Positions 47,600 through 62,017 of a DNA stretch of 64,000 bases are shown here, piece after piece; the first letter of the stretch is position 1, and each line of letters begins with the position of its first letter. Below the pieces are notes generated by a model. That model ran no database searches. It had not been told where the DNA came from and worked only from the letters and a program-made list of their open reading frames with translations. The DNA comes from Tetrahymena elliotti 4EA (Eukaryota; Ciliophora; Oligohymenophorea; Hymenostomatida; Tetrahymenidae): assembly GCA_000231825.2 (NCBI GenBank), contig JH720329.1, positions 295,766 to 359,765 on the forward strand. The letters run 5' to 3'. The translations under genes were made by a program, and so were the position numbers.

Positions 47600-50216
47600 T
47601 ATTTTTGCAACCCAGAAAAATAAAATATTATTTTTTCCAAAAACAATTTTTAATGGTGGATACAAATTCTATGAATTTATTTAGTTAATTAATTGACTGT
47701 TCAATTGCAAAAGTATTATTTTAGAAAGTAGAAGTATTATTTTGTTGAGTAACAAAGAATTTAAAAATTGATTTCTTCATTATTTCCTTTATCATAATAT
47801 AAATTTGATTAATTTTTCAGGTTAAGAAACATTTATTAAAAAAATAACTAAATATATTTCTGTTTTCTAAAAAGTATAAATATTATTCAATTAAAAAAAC
47901 TTTAAAAATTAAATTAAAAAAAGGGTAAAAAAAATTAAAGCTGAAATTGGCTTATTCAAAATACAAAAATGACTTTTTAGAAAAAATAGATATTTTTGGG
48001 GTTGGCTTTAGTTTTAGATTTAATCAACAAAACAAGCATAAGACAAGATTTGGTGGATTCATTACTCTAATTTTAGGGTATTTTCTATTTTTGTATTTCT
48101 CTCAGTATATGAAGTAAATGGTTCTAAAGACTAATCCTAAAGTTCTTTATCAAGAATAAGTGGTTTCTAATCCTTCTAGATGTGACCGAAATAAAGAAAA
48201 ATTTTCTTTTGTAATGATGATGCTAGATTCTCATTTTAATCCAATTAATGATCCAAATATTTTCAGGTTTGTTGCAAATTTTGTTTATAAATAACCTGAA
48301 ATCAATGTAGACGGGTCACTATGGAAACCAGTTTATAAAAGTAAAGAGATAGAAATTGAGAATTGCAACTAAAATAGTTTTCAGGTTTAAAGAACTTAGG
48401 ACTATTTTTTGAAACTGTAATATACTCAAATGTTTTGCTTCAAGATTATGGAAGATTTATTTCTAGTCGGTCAGTTTGAAAATGATTATTTCTCTGGTAT
48501 ACAAATTTATGTTATGAAGTGTGATGACGCAGATCCTAATAATAAAGTAAAATGTAAGGAGTAGGATGAGATAAAGAAAGTATTTTCTACTTCATAACTA
48601 CAACTATTCTATATCAACTAGTTGGTGCAACTAAGTAATAAAGAATAATCATTTATGCCTATTGGATAAACATAATTTTGGGATACAAATATTAACTTTG
48701 TTTAGGATATCAATTTGGTTTTTGTGAAAACCTATATTGAAGATGATGATTAACTAATTTTATCAAACAGTGAAAAGACAAGTTAATTACTTTTTAGCAG
48801 CGATAGAACATAGGTTCAGAGTATTGATAATAATAGTTATATTTATAGAATAAATATTTATCTTTAAAAAAACAAAGAGTAACATTATTACAGAGAATAC
48901 CTTAAAGTATCTGATACATTTTCATAGATTGGTGGTATTTTCAATTTATTTTTTGTTATAGGTTGTTTCATTGTCTAACCCTACTCCTAGTTGTAGTTGA
49001 ATAGAAAACTCTTTAATGCTACATTTGATATTAGCAAAAATGAAAATAAAAAAGAGATTAAAACAGAAAATAGTAATTCAGAATCTTCTGAAAGTAATAG
49101 TTCAAAGTCTTGATTGATGTATTAATTTTCCTTCAAAAGATTAAATAAAAGAAGTCTAGTAGAAGTAAATTAATATTAAGAAGATAAATAGAAAGAAAGA
49201 AAAAAAGAGAACTAAAAGCAAAAACAAAAAGACTTTTAAAATTAATTTGAAAAAAAAGCCAGAAGCAATTTTAAAATAAATTTTCCGTATTTGAATTAAC
49301 TGAAGATAATTAAAAAAAAAATAAAAATTAAAGTTTATGTGAAAGGTTAATTCAATAGAATTTCAGTTAAAACAAGTGAATTTTTGTATTATTATTTAAA
49401 TTGTTTTAAGCTGTTTAAATCTGATTTGATTGAAATTGTTAACTTTGGCACTTAACAAATTCTTAATTATACTGACATTTGCTTTTTTGTAAATAACCTT
49501 ATAGAATTAGAGAAGCTCAAAACAGATATCTTAAACTAATAATAAGTAAAACTCTTTGATTTCATTCCAAAACCGACTATTGACATCAATCTAGTCAAAG
49601 ATTAAAAGACAAAAAATAGTAATAGTAATAAGAAATAATAAATTTTATCGTCTTTAGATAAAAAAGAACTGAATACTACAAATGAATTAGAATTAGAATC
49701 AAATGAGAATATAAGGAATAAATAATTGAATATTTTGGCAATTTAAAATAAAAATATTTATGAAAAGGCAAGGAAGCTTAAGAAGCCTTTAATGAAATTT
49801 ATAACAATTAAAATAAAAATAATGAAATAGATTTAAAATTAATATCCATGCTTGATAAGAATTTAGCATAGCTTTTCCAAACAAATACATTCAATGAAGA
49901 TAATCTATCTTTGCTCAAAAGTTAGTTCTACAATTAGAGATAAATTGTCTCACCTCAATTACTAGCTAATGTTGAAAGATTTTCTTCCATATAAAACTTA
50001 AGTATGATAAACAGAAACAAAACGTCTAATCCCAACTAATTTGAAAAAAATGAAAAATTTAGTATATTTGATAACAGAAATAAAATTATAGAAGATACAT
50101 AGATGAATGAAAACAGATTTGGGATATAAGTTCATTTTAATAGGCCAACAAATTTAATTAATTACATTGAAGAAAAAAATAAAACTATCTCAGAAAGTTT
50201 TAACTCAAACAAATGA
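47600..50216 (+). repeat. Segmental tandem duplication, unit 2
   Basis: Second copy of the 44180-46862 unit, shifted by about 3.4 kb. Non-coding leader and coding parts are both alignable by eye, with several small deletions in this copy. Confidence 0.8.
47969..50216 (+). pseudogene. Broken copy of membrane-protein family A
   Basis: Aligns with 44604-46862 nearly end to end. Directly after the ATG one A is missing relative to the intact copy (ATGAC against ATGAAC), so the frame is lost from codon 2. No other upstream ATG restores it. A deletion around 49100 leads to a TGA at 49111-49113, and further small deletions near 49325-49350 and 49755 shift the frame again. Between these points the protein sense is preserved, including the second membrane segment and the LIELEKLK block. 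Such a combination of a few lesions in an otherwise well conserved copy indicates recent inactivation. Use of a later start is possible but would remove the first membrane segment. Confidence 0.8.
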
Positions 50217-51683
50217 ATGAAATTAATTTTATTTCTATTTTATTATTTAAGCATTCAATTTTTTTTTGAATTTGAGGTATTTGTTTTTTTTTGTTGTCAC
50301 TTTTTACATAAATTAAAGGCATCCTTTTCAAATTTTTTCATTAGTACTAAAATTGCTCACAGGCGCGTTTCATATTAAAAACATAATTCATGATTTTTAT
50401 TACAATCATTAGATTCTATGTCAGGAAGAAGATAGTATCCAAGTTTTTCTACAGATAACATCTGGTTAATCTTATGGGGTGTAATGATAGTGCTATTTTG
50501 AGCATTATTTTAATTTTAACTCATTTTTCATTTGTTTTTTTTTTGCTTTTTTGTTTGTACTTTATTTAATTCAATAAAAATTAACATAAAAAACACTGTT
50601 TTTTCTTTTTATGTTAAATTTGCTCAGTTTTTAATTAATTTTAAAATAAATTTCTCTTCATTTTTTCATTTTGAAAAATATTTCTTCTTAATTAACTAAA
50701 GGGAGTTACATTCTAAAATTTAGTTGCACATAGATTCATAAAATTGATGAATTTTTTTAGAAATTCTTTGAAAATCTTATTTTAATCATTCAATTTTTTT
50801 TTCTTTGTTTCATTTTTTTATTTTTTAATAAATTTTAATGTTAAAAAAGCATAGAAATACTTCACAAAAATGGTAGAGGAGTCTCAAAAATAACATAAAT
50901 ACAAAATGATCTTCAGAAATGGCTTACAGAAACTTCTAAACACATGACAAATACTATATTCCCAAGAAATTCATATATTTTGGATGATCTTTGCTTCAAA
51001 AAAAATTCATAATAATTTACTAATTTTATTAATAAAAGTAGGGTGACTCCACAGCAAGCTTGGTTTGTCTATAAATAACGAGTAATTATTTGAGACAACA
51101 TTTAAAATCATAAATTAAGTATTGTGTTTAAATTTTGTTTTTACCCAAGTTAAAATTGAATCAAATAAAATATTTTAATTTAATGACATATATTTATCTT
51201 TAGGCATTGATATTTAAAATATGGGTATGCAGCTGATATCGACTATAAAAGTACAATTTAGGTATACACCTTTTCTTTTTGGGAGATGTAAACCTTGTAG
51301 GGGGTATGTAATACTTAGATTTCGAATTTTTTTTTATTCAAATAAAATTTTAATTTTTTTAAATGTTTATTTTTGATAATTAAAAAAAATGAATTAAAAA
51401 TTTGTAATATCAATGAAAGAATATGATTATTTGTAAAGAAAATGATAATTAAACAGATATGTAAAATTATTAGCTAAGATCATTTTATATGAAATTAAAT
51501 TAAATAATTAATTAATTTTGTTGATATAAAAGTGATTTATTAATGATTAATTTGTCCTATTAATTACTAGCCAACAACTTTTAGTCATTATTGATGTTTT
51601 TTTAAATTAGTTGCCATGATTTTGTATCATTATTATTATAATTATTAATTATTTTATCTCTAATAACTTAAATATCTACTTAA
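50217..51683. other. Gap with one small ORF
   Basis: AT-rich. It contains the minus-strand small ORF at 50357-50524. From 50525 to 51683 no gene is recognised; long T runs occur near 50260-50300 and 50520-50560. Confidence 0.5.
50357..50524 (-). CDS. Small hypothetical ORF
   Basis: A 55-residue frame starting MSQNQNNAQNSTIITP and containing KLGYYLLPDIESND and CNKNHELCFQYETRL before TGA. Its balanced composition, with Pro, Gly, Tyr and Cys, is unlike random AT-rich frames. The stop overlaps a GTGAGC sequence that could be a splice donor, so it may be the first exon of a gene running toward 50220. No family recognised. Confidence 0.35.
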
Positions 51684-54665
<2,982 letters not shown>

Positions 54666-55690
54666 TTCTCTTAATTAATAATTTGTTTGTTTCTTATATA
54701 TTTTAATATGAATATTTATATATTATCAAACAATTTTTTGTTTAAATATCCTTCTTAATTATTTCATGTAATTATCATTGAATTTTTACAGACAGACAAA
54801 CAAGCAAATGAATGAACAATAGTCATTTTGTTTAATAATCACTATTATTATTATGATTTATATGTTATATTTAATTCGTTTATTAATATCATAGTGAATA
54901 ATGTGTTCATAACTCTTCAGCTTTGCTTGCTCAAAATATGATTTGTAAATCATTTAATATAATGAAAAATTAAATGAATAATATTTGAATGAGAGCTATA
55001 TTCTAGGTTATGAAAATTTTTATATTTTGATTTAGAAAATTATCTATTTCAAATTTTTTTTTTTGAAACAACAAACTTGCTGGATTTAAAATTAAAAAAT
55101 GTGTTTCTTTTTGCTGCTCATTCATATTTCAGTTCAGACTATTTTAATTTTTTTAAAACTTTTTTACTTAAAATTTATCTAAATATTTTCATGATTGAAA
55201 ATTATTCTAAAAATAAATGCGTCTATTTTTGCTACTCATTCATTTTTTGGTTCAAGAATAGTTTACTTTGATTTTTTTAATTTTTTTACTTCAAATTTAT
55301 CTAAATATTTTCATCATTGAAAACTTTGAAAATTCTTTTTGAAAAATTTAATTCTTAAAATATTTATATGAATTTTAATAAGAAAAGTTATTCTAAAATT
55401 TAGATGAAAAAATGATTGAAGAAACTCTAAAAACAAAAATAAATTAAATATTTTTAATAAAACAAAAAAATATTTTAAAACTTTAACAAATATAAAAATA
55501 AAAACTTGTTTGATTTCATTTAAATGAATATGATGATAAATTGATTGTCAAAAAACTTTCTAATTTACAGTTCATTTCAATGAAATATTGGCATTAATAT
55601 TTATTGGAATTAATTTGCTCATATATTTAAGGATTCGTAGAAACTTTACAAAAAAAAGTAATTTAGATATTTTTGAAGATAGTAGAAATT
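54666..55690. other. Divergent intergenic gap
   Basis: AT-rich promoter region shared by the minus-strand CDKL kinase and the plus-strand Nudix gene. Two copies of a TTTGCTGCTCATTCAT/TTTGCTACTCATTCAT segment about 110 bases apart (near 55107 and 55227), each followed by TTT and similar DNA, form a short direct repeat. No gene recognised. Confidence 0.55.
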
Positions 55691-56338
55691 ATGATGAATC
55701 AAGAAAGTAAAATAGTTAAATAACAAATAATCTATGAAGGAAAGTGGATCAAGGTCTGCAAAAAAGATTTTTCAATTGGAGATAAAGTAATTAAAGAGTA
55801 TGAGTGTGTTGAAAGAAACAAATCTGATAAAGTTTTTAAAGAATTCGATGGAGTTTCTATGGCACCAATTCTTTATAATACTCCTACAGGAATAAAATAG
55901 ATAATAGTAATTGCATAATTCAGACCTCCTACAGGAAAGTTTATTTTAGAATTTCCAGCAGGTTTAGTTGAAAGTGAGGACCTTTATGAAAATGCTGCTA
56001 GAGAATTGAAGGAAGAAACAGGCTTTTACATGGATAAATAAAGTTAAATCGAAGAATTATCTTTTCCAAATATTCCTATTTCAGTAGATGATCCTGGCCT
56101 TTGCAGTGGATCTGGAAAATTTATAGTTGTAAAAGTTGATTATAAGGATGCTAGAAATTAAAATGTCAAATAAGAATTGGATGAAGCTGAAAATATTCGC
56201 GTTCATTTGATTAATTTAGATGGCTAAATCTTAAACTCCCTTATCCAACTATCAGAAACTAATGATTATTGGATTTCAACAAAACTCTATGCTTTTGCTG
56301 CAGGGTATTGCCTTTCATTAGTAGCTTCCAAGTTTTGA
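55691..56338 (+). CDS. Nudix hydrolase, ADP-ribose pyrophosphatase-like
   Basis: An intronless frame of 215 residues starting [10 protein letters not shown]. It matches the NUDT5/YSA1 type of Nudix enzymes, which hydrolyse ADP-ribose to AMP and ribose-5-phosphate in the cytosol: [16 protein letters not shown], then LEFPAGLVE leading into the Nudix helix ([13 protein letters not shown]), and later a [14 protein letters not shown] segment. The E-x7-R-E-L-x-E-E-x-G part of the Nudix box is perfect, so the metal-binding glutamates are present. However, only four residues separate the first Gly from the first Glu, where the canonical box has five. Size agrees with the family. ADP-ribose or 8-oxo-dGDP-like substrates are possible. 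Two adjacent ATG codons; the first is taken. Confidence 0.92.
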
Positions 56339-57386
56339 AGATACTTAAAATAAAATACTATTTTTATTTTATCATAAAAGCTTATTTGTAAATGGTAATC
56401 TTATTAATAAGTTTATTTGTAATCTTTTTTAAGTAAAATAAAATTATTTTCTCAAAAATTAATTTCCTTTTTTATGTTTTTATTGTTAAAACTAATCTTA
56501 AAATATTTCTATTTTGAGATTGAAGTATTTTTTGGTATTTTTCTAATTAGTGGCTCAAAAATAGTGAAAAAGATCAATATTTGCCCTAAAAAAAATAAAT
56601 TAACAAATATTTTATTATATTTTAAATAATTAATTTTGAATTTAATAATATTTTATATTTTTTAAATAATGAATTAATGAAAATATTTTTTGCCCTACTT
56701 TATTTTTTATATTATTAATAATAAATAATTTGCAGTTTAAAAAAGAACAAAATGAAATTAAAAGAAAGATTATTAAAACTAAATAAAATAGTTAAGTTAA
56801 TTCTTTATTAAGTCATATATTTTTAATAATATTGAAATTTATATTTTGAAAATATTATGATTAAAAGAATTCAAATAAATTAAATAAGAGGTAAAAGATT
56901 AAAAATTAACATAGCATATTAATAATTTTTATTTGAATTAAAAATTTGTGTGTTGATGAAATTTGGAATTGTTTATTTTTTGTAATAATTTGTTTGTGAG
57001 AAAGATATTGAATTTACTATTTATTTATTTTTTTGGCAAACAAAATATTAATATTAAAAATTAAATAATATTAAAATTTTAATAATAAATTGATGGTATT
57101 TGATGAAGTTAGGATAGACAGTCTGATTGCATTTAATATAAATTCGTGCCATTTACAAATAAATTAATTAGATTTTATAAAATGATGTTTAAGTATTATA
57201 TTTGCATTGATTATTCACATGAATTTTTTTAAACAACTAATTCGAAATAAATTGATAATAAATTAATCAAAGTATTTGTTAAAAATTAGTGAAATAGTTA
57301 ATAAGCTAATTGACAAATAAATAACAAGAAAGAACAAAAATATTCAAATTTGTGAATAAAGACTTAAAAACTAATAGAATTTTATA
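56339..57386. other. AT-rich gap
   Basis: About 1 kb of A/T runs with no recognised coding segment, between two plus-strand genes. Confidence 0.6.
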
Positions 57387-60300
57387 ATGGGAAATATTTG
57401 CAAAAAAACTAGCTTTATTGGATTTAATGATAATTATTAAAGTAAAATATTTTTTTCATCTTTGTTAGATGAAAGATTAATTCTGTTAATTTGATGAAAA
57501 TAATGTTTATGAATATTAATTAGAAATCACAATCAACAATTTTGAATGCGTGAAAAAAGATGTTGGAGGAGGAAAAAAAGAAGATGAGATTATTGGTTAA
57601 GGTGGTTTTGGTGTCGTAATTGATTGATTCTTATAAATATTCTACTTAAGTCTTATTTAGAAAGCTTAAACATATATACATATTATAAATCAAAGGTAAA
57701 AAGAGTTAAAAAGAAAAATGATCCAAATCCGAATGAAACTTATGCTATGAAAATGATGGAAAAATATCAGTAAAAGAATAAAAAGATTAACATAATTTGA
57801 ACCAGAAAACAAAATATTTTTTTATTGAAAAAGAGTCTCTAAAAAAAACAACATTTAGACAACACTAAACGAAATGTTTATCCTGAGAGATATACAGCAT
57901 CCGTATATATTAAATTAATTAATTATTTTATATTTATTAACTTTTATTTTCAATGTGTTTTAGCTTTTTAATCAACATGAAATGGGCTTTCCATGATGAA
58001 ACATATTTGTACTTGGTTATGGAAGAGTTGAAAGGAAATGACCTCCATTTTCATTTAGTCAATTTTAAGCTAAGAGATGACCTTCTCTTAAAGCAAAGAC
58101 ATATGGAGCTGGAACAAAAAAAAACTACTCTTGAAAGGTTGAGAAAAAAATAGCCTGATATTTCAAAAGGAACAGAAAATAAGAAATAAGATTTTGAAAT
58201 TTCTTGCTTCACTGAAAATTAAGCAAGTTGGAAATTTCCTTTTTGAATTAAAATAATTTTCATTTTTATTAAATAGGGTTTATAATAGCATAGCTCTGCT
58301 TGGCTTTAAATTATTTGCATAACAATAAAATTATTCATAAAGATATTAAACCTGCAAATATCATCTTTGAAGAGGATGGCTATTTGAGAGTAACAGATTT
58401 AGGTATCTCTAAAAAATTCAGGCCAAACAATAATGTTGATATGTCAGGTACACCTGGTTATATAGGTAAATTTTTAATGAATAATAGTTTTATTTGAATA
58501 ATGATTTAAGTTAGCTTTAAAAATACATTTTTAATTTTAATAAAAAAGCACCTGAAGTTCTTTGTCGTTAAAATCACAAGTAAATTTTAAAGAAATGAAT
58601 TTTCTTAAATGAAATTTTTACATGAATAAAAAAGCTATGCTGTAGATTATTATGCAGTGGGAGTTATAACATATGAATTAATGCTTGCTAAGGTATTATT
58701 TAGAGTATTTAATTTAATGTATTAACAATAATTAAAAAATAAGAAACCTTATGAAAGTGATAAACCAGAAAAAGAGAATATAAATAAAGAATATCACAAA
58801 AACATTTTATAGAGTTAGATTGAAGTTGTTCCTATGAAATAATCCACCTAAAAGCCTGGATAATCAGAATTATAAAATGGTGTAACAAGAGTCGTTGCAC
58901 CTCAAGAGTGGAGTAATGATGGAATAGATTTTATTAATCAAGTAATTACTTTCTATAAATGCATTAAATAGTTAAATTATTTTTTATAATAGTGTCTTTA
59001 AAGACAACCAACCAAAAGAATAGGATATGATAATTTAGAAAAGGTTCTTGAACATAGCTGGTTTAAAGGGATTGACTTTGATAGACTTGCAGCTAAAAAG
59101 TATAAAAATATCCCTTTTAATAAGTTTCATATCGAAAGGTCCTTTTAAAGATCTAAACTGTAAGAAATCTTTTAAAATTACTTCAAGAAATTAAATAATA
59201 TTTTTTTATAAAGAAACTCTAAACCAAAATTAATGAAAAACATTTCATTATAATTTTTATATTTAAGGAGGTGATTATCATCAATAAATAAATTTACCCA
59301 CAAAAAATAAATAAAAAATATTTAGATTTTCATTCATAGTAGTTATTAAGAAGTAAACAATTAGTACCCTACAAATTTTAGTTCATTTATGAGCTAATAA
59401 AATTCTATTAAGCTTATAAATATCTAACAAATTTAAGAAGCTCAACTTATAAAAATATTTCTTGAATAAAAAATACTTAAATTATTTAAAATTGATTTTA
59501 AAAAATAGAAATAAATTTTTGTAAGATGAGATATTATAATATGAAGAATTAATAGAAAAAGAAAAACAAAAATAGATAGACAATTAAAATGATACTTCGT
59601 CTTCTTCAGATGATGATGAAAAAGAAGAAAGGGAAGCAAAGAATTTAAAATTAAACAAATTTTAATAATAAAAACTATAGCAATAGAAACTTTAATAGAA
59701 TATGTTTAATATTTAAAACCAATTTAATTAAGAGCAATAAAAAAGATTATAAGAATAGTAGCTTCTCGATGAGTAAGAAAAAATGAACTAAAAGAAGTTG
59801 TAAAATATCCAACACTTTTTTAAGTAATACTATTTCGATAGAGAAAGGTATGACATAGAAGTCAGATACTTAGAATAAGAGAGAAGAAAATTGGAATAAG
59901 GAAAGAAGAGTAAATCTAATTCGAATTTATAAGACTTTCAGTCTAACTCTCCTAAAAGATCTCAAGTTCTATATGGTAAACAAGGCATCTATGAGAATAC
60001 TTTTGGTGATATGGAGGAAGAAGACTTTCCAGATATAGTTTATGAAAAGAGAAATTTGGATATGAGTTATACTTAGTTTTAGAATCAATAAAGCATGAAT
60101 TAAAATATCTTTAATTAAAGATAAAGTATTATATAATTACAATAAGTAAATAACTAAAATGTCTCTTTTACCACTCAACCAGACACCCAAGTCTCTTCAA
60201 GAAGATTAAATGAATCTATGTCTCAGAAATCAGATGTCAGCAATGTAAATTAATATATAATATCAATTATATTTATTCAAATTAATCTGAATATCTTTAA

Positions 60301-60535
60301 TCAATTTTTATAATTTTAGACATCATTTCTTTCAAGGTAGAAAAATAATTAAGAGCAAAGATCACCTGAAGTTCCAAACACAATTTTGGCATCTAAATCT
60401 CCTCAAATAGATCCAAAAACACTTTAAATAAGCACAAATAATTCCTAATTAAACAAAAATTAAAATATCTAGTAAAGTAGACATATTTTTAAAAACAACA
60501 TAAGTAGTGTAGAGGAAAGAAATTAATAATTTTGA
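57387..60535 (+). CDS. YANK/AGC-like protein kinase with long Q-rich tail
   Basis: Starts MGNICKKTSF; Gly2 with Ser/Thr or Lys near position 6-8 resembles an N-myristoylation site, suggesting membrane attachment. Ten in-phase exons are visible (57387-57441, 57476-57615, 57651-57769, 57834-57902, 57964-58226, 58277-58465, 58549-58579, 58635-58692, 58744-58941, 58993-59159). Motifs: GQGGFGV, TYAMKMM (lysine), LNEMFIL (alpha-C Glu), HPFLINMKWAFHDE, IIHKDIKPANI, TDLGISK, SGTPGYIAPEVLCRQNH and AVDYYAVGVITYE. HRD is HKD and DFG is DLG; DLG is common in this ciliate group, which resembles STK32 (YANK). A roughly 60-residue insertion precedes the catalytic loop. The C-terminal tail (exon from about 59521, with the last intron at 60244-60321) is Q-rich with an SSSDDDEKEE acidic patch. 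Exons between 59160 and 59520 are unresolved. Confidence 0.85.
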
Positions 60536-61260
60536 AAGGACACTTTCTTAAATATCTTAATTAATAACTCTCTAGTTTAAAAAAATAATAAATTTAATAA
60601 TTATAATAATAAGATATATAAATAATCCTATACAATAAAAAATAATAAAATATCAGCATCATATTATTCCTATTGGACTAAAATCCAAAAATTAAATAAA
60701 ATATACTAAATATATTAGATTAATTAAAGAAGCTTCTAAACTAATTATCAAAAGATAATAAATATTTATTAAGAATAAATATTCATAATATTCTAAAAAA
60801 AATTTATTTGTAAATACATAATATCCATATGTTAATATCACTTTTAAATAATTTGAATAATATTTATTTTTTAATAACTCAGAAAGCTCTCTAACTTAAG
60901 AAAATAGCAAATTTAATTTGATTCATATTTATTACTAATAATTTTGAAAGGACATTTTCACAAACTTCAAATTGACTCTCTAACTTAAGAAAAAAGCAAA
61001 TTTAGTCATTGCAATTATGAGATTTCACTACTCTATTTTAAAAATAAATAATAGAAGCATATTATTCCTATCTGAAAGAAAATCAAAGATTTGCAAAAAA
61101 ATTATAAATATACTAGATTAATTAAAGAAACTTTTAAACTAATTATCAAATTAGCAAACTAATGATATTTAATTAATAAATTTATAAAAATTTTATTTTT
61201 AAATAAATACATAGTTATGCCAACATTTTAATATCACTTTAAAATAATTAGGTTATTATT
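60525..61260. repeat. Tandem duplication of the 3' flank of the kinase gene
   Basis: The block from TAATAATTTTGAAAGGACA at 60525 to about 60860 recurs from about 60940 to 61260. Shared landmarks in order: the GAAAGGACA start, CTCTCTA with following A-rich DNA, CATATTATTCCTAT, AGATTAATTAAAGAA, AAACTAATTATCAAA and AATATCAC with a following A/T stretch. The period is about 415 bases. The first unit begins at the stop codon of the kinase gene. Confidence 0.6.
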
Positions 61261-62017
61261 TATTACATTTAATTAGAATAGAAACTATTCAAATTCAAAT
61301 TTGAAAATCATTTAATTATTAAAAAACAACAAATAATCATTTTAATTAATGATTTATTTACACTAAGATTTTATTAATTTTAGTGAAAATAAGACCATGC
61401 TCACAGATAAACTAGTGAAAAACACATTTTACTATTTCTCTAGATGTATCAATTTCTAAGTAAAGTTCTTTTAATACTTGTAACTTTTTTCAAATAATTA
61501 TTATGAAGGAACACTGGTTAATGGCTAAGTTAAATAATCTTTTGACATTTTAGATAGAAAGGGAAACTATTTTTCATTTAATTTCCACAACTCAAAGATA
61601 TCTGATTCTGATGGAGCTTAAGTTGATCTGAATAGATACTTAGTAAAAATTTATTGGATATTAAAATAAATGTAAATTTTTTTGAATTTATGATTTTTAT
61701 TATTCTTATGAAGGAAATCAGAACTAAGTTTAATAATTTAGAAAATCATTTAATCTATTAAATAAATTTTTTAAAATATTGAAACTGATTACTAAGACAC
61801 TTCTAAAACTTGAAATTAAACATGAATTATAATAATTACTTTAGAATCTTTAATAATTTAATTGATCTAAAATTAAATTTTAAATATATTAAAAATTTTT
61901 AAGTTATTTAACAAAAAATTTACAATTTTTGTTTGTTAAAAATATTAAATATGCCTATAAAATATATCCTGGATTAATTTTTTAGAAATAAATAGTTGAA
62001 ATATTTTTTAGTAGGCT
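61261..62017. other. AT-rich gap
   Basis: No gene recognised. The minus-strand gene at 62018 ends here, so the two neighbouring genes converge. Confidence 0.55.

Noticed and set aside
55077..55271. Plus-strand 64-codon frame
   Set aside because: It has F/L/N/K-rich low-complexity composition and is made of a short imperfect direct repeat. No homology or start context supports it.
58300..58497. Short kinase-like ORF as a separate small gene
   Set aside because: It is one exon of the 57387-60535 kinase; flanking introns in matching phase join it to the neighbouring exons.
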